Source of the DNA: Sulfuriferula nivalis
GTDB lineage: Bacteria; Pseudomonadota; Gammaproteobacteria; Burkholderiales; Sulfuriferulaceae
DNA: 64,000 nt
Assembly (NCBI RefSeq): GCF_009937995.1
Contig: NZ_AP021881.1
Location: forward strand, 1,426,001-1,490,000
Direction: 5' to 3'
The notes under the pieces were generated by a model. It searched no databases and had not been told where the DNA came from. It worked only from the letters and a program-made list of their open reading frames with translations. This document shows positions 28,491-36,745 of this stretch, in pieces. Position 1 is the first letter of the stretch; the number at the start of each line of letters is the position of its first letter. The translations under genes were made by a program, and so were the position numbers.

Positions 28491-28757
28491 ATGAAGACTA
28501 CCCGATTTAGTGACAACCAGATTATGCAGATATTGAAGCTGGCGGAGGCAGGCACGCCAGTGCCTACACTATGCCGAGAGCACGGCATGAGTTCAGCGAC
28601 ATTTTACAAATGGCGCGCCAAATTTGGCGGCATGGATGCCTCCATGATGGCCAGGCTCAAAGAGCTGGAAGACGAGAACCGTCGGCTTAAAAAGATGTAT
28701 GCTGAAGAACGCCTCAAAGCCGAAATCGTTTCAGAGGCGCTTGCAAAAAAGTGGTGA
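28491..28757 (+). CDS. IS3-family transposase OrfA
   Basis: An 88-residue helix-turn-helix protein that binds the IS ends ([18 protein letters not shown], then [12 protein letters not shown]) and ends in a leucine-zipper-like helix. ATG 28491 is preferred over an upstream in-frame start at 28476. Its last codons contain the slippery site that leads into orfB. Confidence 0.9.
   Translation: MKTTRFSDNQIMQILKLAEAGTPVPTLCREHGMSSATFYKWRAKFGGMDASMMARLKELEDENRRLKKMYAEERLKAEIVSEALAKKW
28745..28751 (+). promoter_or_regulatory. Programmed -1 frameshift site
   Basis: A-AAA-AAG is a classical slippery heptamer placed in the orfA frame, just before the orfA stop and inside the overlap with orfB, which lies in the -1 frame. 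IS3-family elements use this to make the OrfAB transposase. Confidence 0.8.
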
Positions 28758-29578
28758 AGCCATCTCTGCGCCGCGAGATGGCTGTGTTGGTAGTGCAAAC
28801 TAGGCAAATCAGCATCAGTACTGCCTGCGCTGCCTTTAATATCAGCGAAACCTGCTATCGCTATCAGGCTAAGCTGTCGTCAGAGAATGCCCTCATCGCC
28901 GACTGGCTGATACGTTTGACCACCAACCAACGCAACTGGGGGTTTGGCTTGTGTTATTTTTACCTGCGTAATACCAAACAGTTTCGTTGGAACCACAAGC
29001 GGGTTTACAGAATATATCGCGAGCTGGAATTGAACCTACGCATCAAACCCAGACGTCGTCTGGTACGGGAGAAACCAGAGGCGCTTGCCGTACCAACACA
29101 AATCAACGAAGTCTGGTCAATGGACTTCATGCACGACCAGTTAGCGGATGGCCGCTGTATCAGGCTATTCAACGTCATTGATGACTTTAATCGTGAAGGT
29201 TTGTGTATTGATGTGGATTTCTCGCTGCCGTCAGAACGTGTGATTCGGTCACTGGAACAAATCATCGAATGGCGTGGCGTACCCAAGGTGATTCGATGTG
29301 ACAACGGCCCTGAGTACATCAGCAATATGACTAAGGAATGGGCTGAACAGCGGGGTATCAAACTTGACTTCATTCAGCCAGGCAACCCCCAGCAGAATGC
29401 TTATATCGAGCGCTATAACCGCACAGTGCGCTATGACTGGTTGGCGCATTACTTGTTCGATACCGTCGAGGAAGTGCAAAACTTTGCGACAGCTTGGTTA
29501 TGGACTTACAATAACGAACGACCAAACACGGCGATTGGCGGTATCCCGCCTAAACACAAACTCGCTATGGCCGCTTAA
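28751..29578 (+). CDS. IS3-family transposase OrfB (DDE integrase core)
   Basis: The 275-residue catalytic part of the transposase. The three acidic residues are visible in [21 protein letters not shown] and [14 protein letters not shown], so the element looks active. It begins at GTG 28751 in the overlap with orfA and is probably made mainly as an OrfAB fusion. Confidence 0.92.
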   Translation: MVKPSLRREMAVLVVQTRQISISTACAAFNISETCYRYQAKLSSENALIADWLIRLTTNQRNWGFGLCYFYLRNTKQFRWNHKRVYRIYRELELNLRIKPRRRLVREKPEALAVPTQINEVWSMDFMHDQLADGRCIRLFNVIDDFNREGLCIDVDFSLPSERVIRSLEQIIEWRGVPKVIRCDNGPEYISNMTKEWAEQRGIKLDFIQPGNPQQNAYIERYNRTVRYDWLAHYLFDTVEEVQNFATAWLWTYNNERPNTAIGGIPPKHKLAMAA

Positions 29579-29939
29579 CCTCTACTTTTAACTGCGGTTA
29601 TTAATGGGGGGATTACCGGACGGCTTAACGTACTTTAAATTCCGTTTTCTACAGCGACCCCAAGTTGCTTTATGTTCTGCATATTCTGCATAGCGGGAGT
29701 AAAACCATTGTTTACGGCTAACATGTACCACTTCATAGCCTGAATATAATCTTGTGGCACGCCTTTCCCCTTGGCGTATATGAAGCCTAAGTTGTTTTGC
29801 GCCCCTGCAATACCTTGATCAGCAGCCTTTTGGTACCAATTCATAGCTTTTACATAATCTTGCTGAACGCCTTTACCAAAGTCGTACATAATCCCTAGTT
29901 GAAATTGTGCAGGTGCATAACCTTGAGTGGCAGATTGTT

Positions 29940-29947
29940 GGTATAAC
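29940..29947. repeat. IS66 target-site duplication, left copy
   Basis: GGTATAAC; an identical copy sits at 32436-32443 directly beyond the right inverted repeat. Confidence 0.93.
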
Positions 29948-30026
29948 GTAAGCGTCCAGCCCATCCACCTGTCATTGCCCGCCAAACTCATGCAATCTAG
30001 CTGCTTTTTTATGAAAGGCACGCTAG

Positions 30027-30332
30027 ATGGCTACTCGACACACGCCTGATTTTTGGCAAACGCACCTTACCGCTTGGCAACAAACCAAACTGACCGTCAC
30101 AGCTTATTGCACCCAGCACGGCTTATGTGCCAAGACCTTTTATCGCTGGCGCAGCCAGCTGACAACAGCGCCCAATCTCACGCGCCAGCCACCGCTAACC
30201 CTCATCCCCGTCAGTGTTCAACCTGCGCCTGTCACGGGCACGCTCCAGCTCCACAGCCCCACTGGCTGGCGGGTAGAGCTTCCCATTGCTAGCACGCCCT
30301 GGCTAATTGACTTGTTGCGGCAACTGCCATGA
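30027..30332 (+). CDS. tnpA: IS66 accessory protein TnpA
   Basis: A 101-residue helix-turn-helix protein (KLTVTAYCTQHGLCAKTFYR) found as the first gene of IS66 elements and needed for transposition. It overlaps tnpB by 4 bases. Confidence 0.88.
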   Translation: MATRHTPDFWQTHLTAWQQTKLTVTAYCTQHGLCAKTFYRWRSQLTTAPNLTRQPPLTLIPVSVQPAPVTGTLQLHSPTGWRVELPIASTPWLIDLLRQLP

Positions 30333-30688
30333 TATCTGCCCATCCCATCAGCCCCATCGCCACCCAGGTCTGGCTAGTCATCGAACCCGTGGACATGCGC
30401 ATCGGCATAGATGGCCTTTCCCAGCGCATCCAGCACCGCCTGGGTCGCAGTCCCTGCGACGGCGCCGCCTACGCCTTCCGTAATCGTCGCCAAACGCGGG
30501 TCAAGCTCCTGGTCTGGGATGGCACAGGGGTCTGGTTGTGCCAACGCCGACTGCATCGTGGTCACTTCACCTGGCCAGACATCGCTGCCATCACCCATCC
30601 TTTAACCCCCACACAGTGGGACTGGCTGATCACAGGTATCGACTGGCAAAGACTCAGTGCCCCAGCCCCTGCCCACTGGCAGGTGTAG
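30329..30688 (+). CDS. tnpB: IS66 accessory protein TnpB (Orf2)
   Basis: A 119-residue protein with the standard IS66 Orf2 blocks VWLVIEPVDMRIGIDGLS and VKLLVWDGTGVWLCQRRL. It is not related to the RNA-guided TnpB of IS605. It lies between tnpA and tnpC. Confidence 0.92.
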   Translation: MISAHPISPIATQVWLVIEPVDMRIGIDGLSQRIQHRLGRSPCDGAAYAFRNRRQTRVKLLVWDGTGVWLCQRRLHRGHFTWPDIAAITHPLTPTQWDWLITGIDWQRLSAPAPAHWQV

Positions 30689-30768
30689 CCACTCATGATT
30701 CAGTAAAAACATGCCTGAAACCCGCATTATTGCTGGTTTCAGGCGGGGTGAAATGGTATAATTCAAGC

Positions 30769-32397
30769 ATGGATTCAGCCCAACAACTTGCCCAATTTAT
30801 CCCCGATCCCGCCTTGGCGGCGTATGTGGATAAGCTGTTGGCGCAGGTTAAACAGGATGCTGAACTCATTCAACAAAACACAGTATTACTCCAGCAAAAC
30901 ACCGCACAAATCCTCACGCTGACTAAGCAAATCCAGCACGCCGAACTCAAGAACCAGGCTTTGGTACTGGAACTTGCCTATTACCGCCGCATCCGCTTCG
31001 CCAACAAGAGCGAGCAGCTCTCGCCTGAGCAGCGTGCGTTGTTTGATGAGTGCTGGGCAGCCGACATCACGGCCATTGAAGCCCAAATCGGGCAGCCAGA
31101 TACACCTAATACCGAAGATGCGACAACCGCTATCCCCAAGCCTGCGCGTCCACGCGCAGGTCGTCAGCCACTGCCTGACCATCTGCCCCGCATCATTCAT
31201 CGCCATGAGCCTGCATCTTGCCAGTGCGGTGCGTGTGGTGGTGCGTTAATCAAAATCGGTGAAGACATCAGCGAACAACTGGATGTCGAACCTGCCCAGT
31301 TCACCGTGCATCAACACATCCGTCCACAGTATGCTTGTCGCCACTGCGAAACCGTTGCTGCCGCCCCCATTCCAGCTGCCGTCATCGACGGCGGCGTGGC
31401 GACATCAGGTTTGCTGGCGTGGGTGATGATCAGTAAATTCGTTGATCATTTACCGCTCTACCGTATAGAACACATTGCCCAGCGCAGCCAGGTGACCCTG
31501 GCGCGTTCCACCTTGGCGGAGTGGGTCGGACGTGTGGGGGTAGCGTTGCAACCGTTGGTCGACAGGCTCACTGAATTACTGCTGGCACGCAGTGTATTGC
31601 ATGCGGATGAAACGCCAGTGCCACAATTAGACCCCGGGGCGGGCAAAACCAAGAAAGCTTATCTGTGGGCTTACCGCACGGGTGATTTGGCATCCCCTTC
31701 ATCCGCACCGCCTATCGTGGTGTTTGACTATCAGCCAGGGCGACAGGGATTGCATGCGCGGCACTTTCTGGCAGGTTGGCAAGGACACTTGATGGTTGAC
31801 GATTACGCTGGTTATAAAGCGTTATTTACCCAAGGCATCACTGAGCTGGCATGCTTCGCACATGCACGTCGGAAGTTCTTTGATTTGCATGCGGCCAACC
31901 AAAGTCCAATTGCAGCGGCTGCGCTGCAGCGTATCGCGGCACTCTATGCCATTGAGCAGGCTGCGGACAAGCTGGATGCGGCAGGTCGTTTGCAGTTGCG
32001 CCAGACTCAGGCAAAACCGTTATTGGGCGAACTGCATGACTGGTTAATCCAGACTCGCGTCAAAGTGGCCGATGGCAGCGGCACAGCCCGCGCGTTGGAT
32101 TACAGCATCAAGCGTTGGCCAGCACTGATACGCTATGCGGACAGCGGCATCTTGCCTATTGATAACAACCCAGTCGAAAATGCGATACGACCCATTGCCA
32201 TCGGCAAAAAGAATTGGCTGTTCGCAGGCTCAGAACGTGCAGGCAAACGCGCTGCAGCGATTCAGAGTTTGTTGGCTACCGCCAAGCTCAATGGCTTGGA
32301 ACCCTATGCATGGCTCAAAGATACGTTGGAAAAATTACCGGTCTGGCCTAATAGCCAGATTGATGAATTGCTGCCGTTTAAAAATGAACTACCATAA
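30769..32397 (+). CDS. tnpC: IS66 transposase TnpC
   Basis: A 542-residue transposase: an N-terminal coiled coil, a zinc-finger-like CQCGACGG...CRHC region and the DDE core with HADETPVPQLD, a HARRKFFDLH block and PVENAIRPIAIGKKNWLFAG. The frame is open from 30538, but the ATG at 30769 begins a normal IS66 N-terminus. Confidence 0.93.
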   Translation: MDSAQQLAQFIPDPALAAYVDKLLAQVKQDAELIQQNTVLLQQNTAQILTLTKQIQHAELKNQALVLELAYYRRIRFANKSEQLSPEQRALFDECWAADITAIEAQIGQPDTPNTEDATTAIPKPARPRAGRQPLPDHLPRIIHRHEPASCQCGACGGALIKIGEDISEQLDVEPAQFTVHQHIRPQYACRHCETVAAAPIPAAVIDGGVATSGLLAWVMISKFVDHLPLYRIEHIAQRSQVTLARSTLAEWVGRVGVALQPLVDRLTELLLARSVLHADETPVPQLDPGAGKTKKAYLWAYRTGDLASPSSAPPIVVFDYQPGRQGLHARHFLAGWQGHLMVDDYAGYKALFTQGITELACFAHARRKFFDLHAANQSPIAAAALQRIAALYAIEQAADKLDAAGRLQLRQTQAKPLLGELHDWLIQTRVKVADGSGTARALDYSIKRWPALIRYADSGILPIDNNPVENAIRPIAIGKKNWLFAGSERAGKRAAAIQSLLATAKLNGLEPYAWLKDTLEKLPVWPNSQIDELLPFKNELP

Positions 32398-32435
32398 GTA
32401 GTGAAGGGATTGGAGTGGCTGGGCTGGACGCTTAC

Positions 32436-32443
32436 GGTATAAC
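32436..32443. repeat. IS66 target-site duplication, right copy
   Basis: GGTATAAC, identical to 29940-29947. Confidence 0.93.
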
Positions 32444-32976
32444 TTCAATGCAGTGGTATAGCTTTGCACTACACCTCGGCCTGTGTCATATAAAACCCCT
32501 AAATTGTATTGTGCGGAGGCTGATCCTCGCTCTGCGGATTGTCGATATTCTCCAATCAGTTTAGTGAGGTTTTCACTATTATCCTGACTGTTGATGCGTA
32601 GAACCACACTGTTATTTGTTATGTCACTTCCAAATGTATTTGTTGGTGAGTATGCGGAAGCCACAAATGTCAGTGTCGCTATGTATGTTAGAAATTGCAA
32701 AATAAAGTATGTGCTTTTCATGGCTATCACCTACATATCTCTCTTCGCGATTTTATTGAGATATACCATTGTTATTAAGCCCATAGTATTCTAGGGTATA
32801 TTTTAATGGGATATTTAGTAGTTGATAGCAGGCTATTATTAAAAATTGTAATTTTTAGCGAAATACTCACCTCAACACTTAGTTCTGCAACGCAGAGAAG
32901 CCATTCAGAAGAATGATTTAATGCCTGTTTATACAAGGGAGGATAGTGAAGTATTGTAATATTCCATATTAATAAA

Positions 32977-33002
32977 AAACCCACCGGGTAGGGGGTGGGT
33001 TT
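32977..33002 (-). terminator. Rho-independent terminator for the HPD-motif gene
   Basis: AAACCCACC (32977-32985) and GGTGGGTTT (32994-33002) form a 9-base stem. Read on the minus strand it ends in a T-run, so it serves the gene at 33036-33560. The stretch 32731-32976 is AT-rich and holds nothing else that can be supported. Confidence 0.8.
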
Positions 33003-33035
33003 ATGGGGTAGAACTCGGTCAGGCTGCAGTATAGA

Positions 33036-33560
33036 TTACTGACTCGCTGCACGCATCCTGTCCAGCTTCTCGACAACAGCCTGATAAAGATCATGGTCGG
33101 CATCAGCATTGTTACGGTCTGGGTGGTGAGCGCTACGGATCTTTTTCAATGCAGTCGCATCGTCTGGCAGGTCATGCACCTTAGTTACACGGTCGCCATT
33201 TTTGACCATCTCGCGCTGAAGCTCAGCCTCTGCACCTTCGCGTGTGTCATATAACTGCTTGCTGCCTAGACGCCAGCCATCCTGATTCTTACGCGGGGAC
33301 TGATTTTCTTTACCATCAAACCATATCCATTTGCCTGTCTCAGGATCCAGATCAAACTCCACAGTAATGATGTTGTAGGTGTGAGCAGGCGGCTTGTGCT
33401 CTTTGGCAAACAGATTGATCGTGGTGCCAACCTCATCCACATTGATAAGGTAATACTCGCCTGCCTCATGAGGACAGAACGTGCTGCTGGACGTTGGTAT
33501 TGGTGTGCTGCCATTCAATTCAGCCATACGGGCTGCTGCTCTGCGTTGTGCGTTGGTCAT
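33036..33560 (-). CDS. Unknown protein with a C-terminal J-domain-like HPD motif
   Basis: A 174-residue soluble protein. The last 45 residues (ALKKIRSAHHPDRNNADADHDLY) resemble the second half of a DnaJ J-domain with the His-Pro-Asp triad that activates Hsp70. The first 120 residues are not recognised and contain FDLDPETGKWIWFDG. The N-terminal MTNAQRRAAARMAELNG is a charged helix. It may be a phage- or island-derived DnaK helper. It lies on the 3' side of tRNA-Asn together with a small winged-helix gene, and has its own terminator. Confidence 0.65.
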   Translation of the reverse strand: MTNAQRRAAARMAELNGSTPIPTSSSTFCPHEAGEYYLINVDEVGTTINLFAKEHKPPAHTYNIITVEFDLDPETGKWIWFDGKENQSPRKNQDGWRLGSKQLYDTREGAEAELQREMVKNGDRVTKVHDLPDDATALKKIRSAHHPDRNNADADHDLYQAVVEKLDRMRAASQ

Positions 33561-33661
33561 TGGTGTTACTCCTTATATTGGTTGAAACCCACTGAAATCA
33601 CCCCTCGTGGAAGGGATCATTCGCTGGATTCCTGAACTGCCGAGGCAGCTTAATAGTAAAA

Positions 33662-33928
33662 CTAATCTGATGCGCCGTCTTTGGTAGGTCCTGCTTTTCT
33701 ACCCGGTGCAACAGGCGGTACATAACCTGAAATCCTGCACTGAAAACCATCAATGCGTTTATCGCCATTGAAGTGAGTAACGCTGCACTGGGAGATTTCA
33801 CCCCGTGACGTTAAATCAGCCAGTGATTTGCGTACTTGATCTATCGCAAGACCTGTTGCTGACGCTATCTCCAAATCGAGAAGCTGCCCATGTTTTTTCA
33901 AATGGTTAAGAACTTGGTCTACTGACAT
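33662..33928 (-). CDS. Small winged-helix DNA-binding protein
   Basis: An 88-residue protein whose first 60 residues look like a winged helix (MSVDQVLNHLKKHGQLLDLE, then DQVRKSLADLTSRGEI with a turn-strand wing). The tail is Pro/Gly/Lys-rich. It may regulate itself or the HPD-motif gene 101 bases downstream. No family name is given. Confidence 0.55.
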   Translation of the reverse strand: MSVDQVLNHLKKHGQLLDLEIASATGLAIDQVRKSLADLTSRGEISQCSVTHFNGDKRIDGFQCRISGYVPPVAPGRKAGPTKDGASD

Positions 33929-33996
33929 GTCGATTCCTTTGACGTGTGGATGAGCATATGGCTCAAATTAATCCAGAACACTTGGAAAAACAAAAA

Positions 33997-34018
33997 AGGC
34001 CACCTCGAAAGATGGCCT
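33997..34018 (-). terminator. Terminator of tRNA-Asn
   Basis: AGGCCACCT and AGATGGCCT pair (one mismatch) around a CGAA loop. On the minus strand the hairpin is followed by a T-run. It begins 14 bases after the tRNA 3' end. Confidence 0.75.
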
Positions 34019-34031
34019 GCTTGTTATGTCT

Positions 34032-34107
34032 TGGCTCCCCGACCTGGACTCGAACCAGGGACCTGCGGATTAACAGTCCGTCGCTCTACCAACTGAGCTA
34101 TCAGGGA
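34032..34107 (-). tRNA. tRNA-Asn (GTT)
   Basis: A 76-base tRNA with encoded CCA. The acceptor stem TCCCTGA pairs with TCGGGGA (one G-T pair), the D-arm AGCTCAGTTGGTAGAGC, the anticodon loop CTGTTAA with anticodon GTT, and the T-loop GGTTCGAGTCC are all standard. Confidence 0.96.
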
Positions 34108-34284
34108 ATTGAAGATACGCATTATAAAGATTACTGGATAAAACGCAAGTGGTTTTGCTAAATAAAAACCCACAGATGCCTATTTGATGAGGTTTGCGGG
34201 GTGTATTACATATTTTGTTGCAATTGAAATTGATACTATCTTGATGCGCAATAATGTTTAGCTTCGTTTGGCCTTTATCCTGTA

Positions 34285-34317
34285 GAGACAAATTAGGGAC
34301 AAATCTGAGACAAGTTA
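34285..34317. repeat. Three 11-base direct repeats near the integrase module
   Basis: GAGACAAATTA, GGGACAAATCT and GAGACAAGTTA are head-to-tail (34285-34317), sharing a GACAA core every 11 bases. They lie between tRNA-Asn and the regulator/excisionase/integrase genes. The one-helical-turn spacing suggests protein-binding sites, for example integrase-arm or excisionase sites. Confidence 0.5.
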
Positions 34318-34354
34318 TTAAAACGTTTGAATAACAGACAAAATGAATAAAAGA

Positions 34355-34576
34355 CTAAATAATACCTGATGGATCATCAGGTTTGTACTCAAATAAATCT
34401 CCTATCCCACATTCAAAATACACACAGAGGCTATTCATTACTTCAATGTCAATTCGGGTAATGGTTTCTTTATATAACCGCGTCAACGTGCCTCTATTTA
34501 TATTCGTCGCCATAGCTAGATCAGAAATCTTTAGTTTTTTTTCGCCCATCATTCGAGATAAATGGCACTTAATCAT
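34355..34576 (-). CDS. Cro/C1-type (XRE) regulator
   Basis: A 73-residue helix-turn-helix protein (KISDLAMATNINRGTLTRLY) of the short Cro/C1 type that regulates mobile modules. It is divergent from the excisionase gene; the 127-base gap holds an inverted repeat that is probably its operator. Region base composition is AT-rich. Confidence 0.8.
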   Translation of the reverse strand: MIKCHLSRMMGEKKLKISDLAMATNINRGTLTRLYKETITRIDIEVMNSLCVYFECGIGDLFEYKPDDPSGII

Positions 34577-34586
34577 TAAAAATAAC

Positions 34587-34646
34587 CTCCTGTAGATTAA
34601 ATTGCTTTACAAATGCTATTTTATTGATTAATATGTTCTACAGGAG
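34587..34646. promoter_or_regulatory. Inverted operator pair between regulator and excisionase genes
   Basis: CTCCTGTAGA (34587-34596) and TCTACAGGAG (34637-34646) are perfect inverted copies, 40 bases apart, in the divergent promoter region. This is where a Cro/C1-type regulator would bind to control both genes. The left copy also covers the ribosome site of the regulator gene. Confidence 0.6.
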
Positions 34647-34703
34647 ATTAAAAAAATCCTGAGAAGAACTAAAGTCATTCATTTTATACAAGAAGGAGTT
34701 GAT

Positions 34704-34937
34704 ATGTCACTAACATACTTAACAACAGAAGAATTATCACAACGAATCAAGTACAACCCAAGAACAATTCGTCAAGTGTTAATGAACAGCGTTCTAATTG
34801 AAGGTCGGCACTATGTTCGACCATTCAGCCAACGTAAAATTTTGTTTATATGGGAGCACATAGAAGAAGATATGGCGCAGCACATGCCAGTTCACAACAG
34901 CATTCCTATGAGTAATGGAGGTGTATGTTATGGCTAA
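34704..34937 (+). CDS. Excisionase-like small DNA-binding protein
   Basis: A 77-residue protein with an excisionase/MerR-type winged helix (YLTTEELSQRIKYNPRTIRQ). AGAAGGAGT precedes the ATG. It overlaps the integrase gene by 8 bases. Together with the regulator and integrase it forms a typical integration/excision control module. Confidence 0.75.
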   Translation: MSLTYLTTEELSQRIKYNPRTIRQVLMNSVLIEGRHYVRPFSQRKILFIWEHIEEDMAQHMPVHNSIPMSNGGVCYG

Positions 34938-36216
34938 TGTTCGTGTAAAAAAAGACACAGGAAATCTATATTTTGATTTTCAGTTTATGAAATTGCGCTG
35001 CAGAGAATATACATCATTAACAGACACGCCCGTTAATCGTAAAAAGCTTAGTGTAGTCATGACCAAGATTGAAGCTGAAATTGCTTCTGGTAAATTTGAC
35101 TACGCGCGTTACTTTCCAAACAGTCCTATGTTGAATCGATTGCAGGAAATCAATACTGTGGTGGTTCAGCCCATTGTATCAACGGATATTCCTGTGATTC
35201 CTACGACACCTTATTTTAAGGATTTTGCTGCACAATGGTTTGATGAGTTACGGCCTACATGGCGCAGTAGTACAGCCAAGGGTTATCAGGCTTATATTGA
35301 TAATCGACTGAATCCCTATTTTGGGGAAATGATGGTTGGCTGCATCGGCAAAGCCGATATCCTTAAATTCCGCTCAATGATCGCCAAATCTGCAAACGGA
35401 AAATTAAAGCCTAAGACCATCAATAAATTCCTGAAATTATTCAAGATGATTATTGACGAAGCAGCCATCCGCTATGATTTTAACACGCCTTATCGTGGTA
35501 TCAAGCCACTTAAAGAGGATAAAGTACATATAGAGCCGTTCACGGTGGAAGAGGTAAATAAAATAATCAGTCATGTACGGGCTGATTGGCGGGCTTATTT
35601 AATTGTTCGCTTTTTTACCGGTATGCGTACAGGTGAAATCGATGGTTTAAAGTGGAAATATGTTGATTTTGATAAGCGCCAGATACTCGTGCGTGAAACA
35701 CATAGCTATGGACAGTGGGAATATACCAAAAACGATGGTTCTCAGCGTGAAATTGAGATGAACCAGTTGGTTTATGATGCCCTAATGGCACATAAACAAG
35801 CACAGGGGGGCCTGTATGAATGCGTATTTGTAACGCGAGATGGGCAACCCATTAGCAATTCTAATTTCTTGCATCGAGTATGGACACCGTTGCTAGCGTA
35901 TTTGGGTATTCCTTATCGACGCCCCTATGAGACTCGCCATACATCGGCGACATTGTGGTTGGGAGCAGGGGAGAATCCGACCTGGATTGCTAAACAAATG
36001 GGGCATAGCAATACTGAAATGTTGTTTACCGTTTATACCCGCTATGTACCCAATTTAACACGGCAAGATGGATCAGCTATGGAGCGCCTGATAGCCGCTA
36101 GCATACAAATTACACCACCCACCTCAGGGATAGCACTCAGCCCTGAACGAGTAGCGACAGAAGTACATCATTGGGATCAGTTATTAACTAGCGATGAGGT
36201 GGCTCAACATGGATAA
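34930..36216 (+). CDS. Tyrosine-recombinase integrase with DUF3596-type arm domain
   Basis: A 428-residue site-specific recombinase. The N-terminal arm-binding region (NLYFDFQFMKLRCREYTSL) is of DUF3596 type; a SAM-like core-binding domain and the catalytic domain follow. Catalytic residues are seen in TGMRTGEIDGLKW (Arg), ETRHTSATL (His/Arg box), MGHSN and the VYTRYV tyrosine. GGAGGT at 34917-34922 fixes the ATG at 34930 over an upstream one. The protein looks intact. Confidence 0.9.
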   Translation: MANVRVKKDTGNLYFDFQFMKLRCREYTSLTDTPVNRKKLSVVMTKIEAEIASGKFDYARYFPNSPMLNRLQEINTVVVQPIVSTDIPVIPTTPYFKDFAAQWFDELRPTWRSSTAKGYQAYIDNRLNPYFGEMMVGCIGKADILKFRSMIAKSANGKLKPKTINKFLKLFKMIIDEAAIRYDFNTPYRGIKPLKEDKVHIEPFTVEEVNKIISHVRADWRAYLIVRFFTGMRTGEIDGLKWKYVDFDKRQILVRETHSYGQWEYTKNDGSQREIEMNQLVYDALMAHKQAQGGLYECVFVTRDGQPISNSNFLHRVWTPLLAYLGIPYRRPYETRHTSATLWLGAGENPTWIAKQMGHSNTEMLFTVYTRYVPNLTRQDGSAMERLIAASIQITPPTSGIALSPERVATEVHHWDQLLTSDEVAQHG

Positions 36217-36529
36217 AATCACGCGAACATCTGTGGTGTCATTAAAGCAACCATCCTATAAGTACAGCATAGATGACATTAATTTAACCGACCCACAAGT
36301 CATGGCACGATTGGTAGAAAGCCTGAAGTATGTATTCCAAATACATCATGGGATAGAGCTACCATTTGTACTGGGTTGTTCCCAGTGTAAAAACAATGAA
36401 GAAGCCTTGATTGTATGGATAACACGTACACTTAAACAAACTGAATGGGTGGGTGCAGATGATTTGTTCAATTATTTAATCATGAAACTTAAAGCGCGTT
36501 TAGCTCAATACCATGAGGGGTGGATGTAA
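36209..36529 (+). CDS. Small protein of unknown function, coupled to the integrase
   Basis: A 106-residue soluble protein with IHHGIELPFVLGCSQCKNNE in the middle (a CxxC pair) and a helical C-terminus. It overlaps the integrase stop by 8 bases, and a GAGGTGG sequence precedes the ATG at 36209. Its position suggests a role in the mobile module. No family recognised. Confidence 0.6.
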   Translation: MDKITRTSVVSLKQPSYKYSIDDINLTDPQVMARLVESLKYVFQIHHGIELPFVLGCSQCKNNEEALIVWITRTLKQTEWVGADDLFNYLIMKLKARLAQYHEGWM

Positions 36530-36705
36530 TGACAATATCTACCACCACTCATGTCAGTATGCAGGAAATTAAACGCAACATAACTTCATTCAACCCACCC
36601 ATCCCATTGGACGTGGATTATTTATATAGATTAGCTAACCCAACTTTAACGCCAATTCCCAAAAAAACGTCGGATTTGCATTTTGATTTTGATATATCCG
36701 TTTGA
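36529..36705 (+). CDS. Very small protein of unknown function
   Basis: A 58-residue protein (MTISTTTHVSMQEIKRNITS at the start). Its ATG overlaps the previous stop (TAATG) and follows a GAGGGGTGG sequence, so translation is coupled. It is the last gene of the integrase operon before the IS1634-type element. No function proposed. Confidence 0.5.
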   Translation: MTISTTTHVSMQEIKRNITSFNPPIPLDVDYLYRLANPTLTPIPKKTSDLHFDFDISV

Positions 36706-36745
36706 TTTTTATAGGTTGTCATTTTTTGTGTTTCAGAAAACCGTT

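Larger units (their letters stand above)
28421..29617 (+). mobile_element. IS3-family insertion sequence (IS407-like)
   Basis: A complete element of about 1.2 kb. Terminal inverted repeats GGTAATCCCCCCA (28421-28433) and TGGGGGGATTACC (29605-29617) are perfect over 13 bases, and an inner AAAAGTAGA/TCTACTTTT pair extends the similarity. It carries orfA and orfB with a frameshift signal. The target duplication is not certain: CCGG occurs at both edges (28418-28421 and 29616-29619) but overlaps the repeats. Confidence 0.88.
29948..32435 (+). mobile_element. IS66-family insertion sequence, complete
   Basis: A 2488-base element bounded by perfect inverted repeats GTAAGCGTCCAGCCC (29948-29962) and GGGCTGGACGCTTAC (32421-32435). 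It is flanked by the 8-base duplication GGTATAAC (29940-29947 and 32436-32443), the length expected for IS66. It carries tnpA, tnpB and tnpC, all intact. Confidence 0.97.
29635..32721 (-). pseudogene. Sel1-repeat exported protein, split by IS66
   Basis: The N-terminal part (32721 down to 32436) has a signal peptide (MKSTYFILQFLTYIATLTF) and the first Sel1 repeat (SAQYNLGVLYDTGRGVVQSY). The C-terminal part (29939 down to 29635) has further Sel1 repeats (AQFQLGIMYDFGKGVQQDY and NNLGFIYAKGKGVPQDY). Removing the IS and one copy of the 8-base duplication joins them in frame as LKLYQQSATQGYA, giving an uninterrupted protein of about 196 residues. The gene was thus intact until the IS66 insertion. 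Sel1 proteins usually mediate protein contacts; the original role is unknown. Confidence 0.88.

Noticed and set aside
28417-29621. A clear target-site duplication for the IS3 element
   Set aside because: The only candidate (CCGG) overlaps the inverted repeats and would make the ends unequal by one base.
30374-30598. Minus-strand frame inside IS66 tnpB
   Set aside because: It is a shadow of the conserved TnpB (Orf2) gene.
32775-32984. 69-codon minus-strand frame between IS66 and the HPD-motif gene
   Set aside because: It has no ribosome site, overlaps a terminator and has AT-rich random composition.
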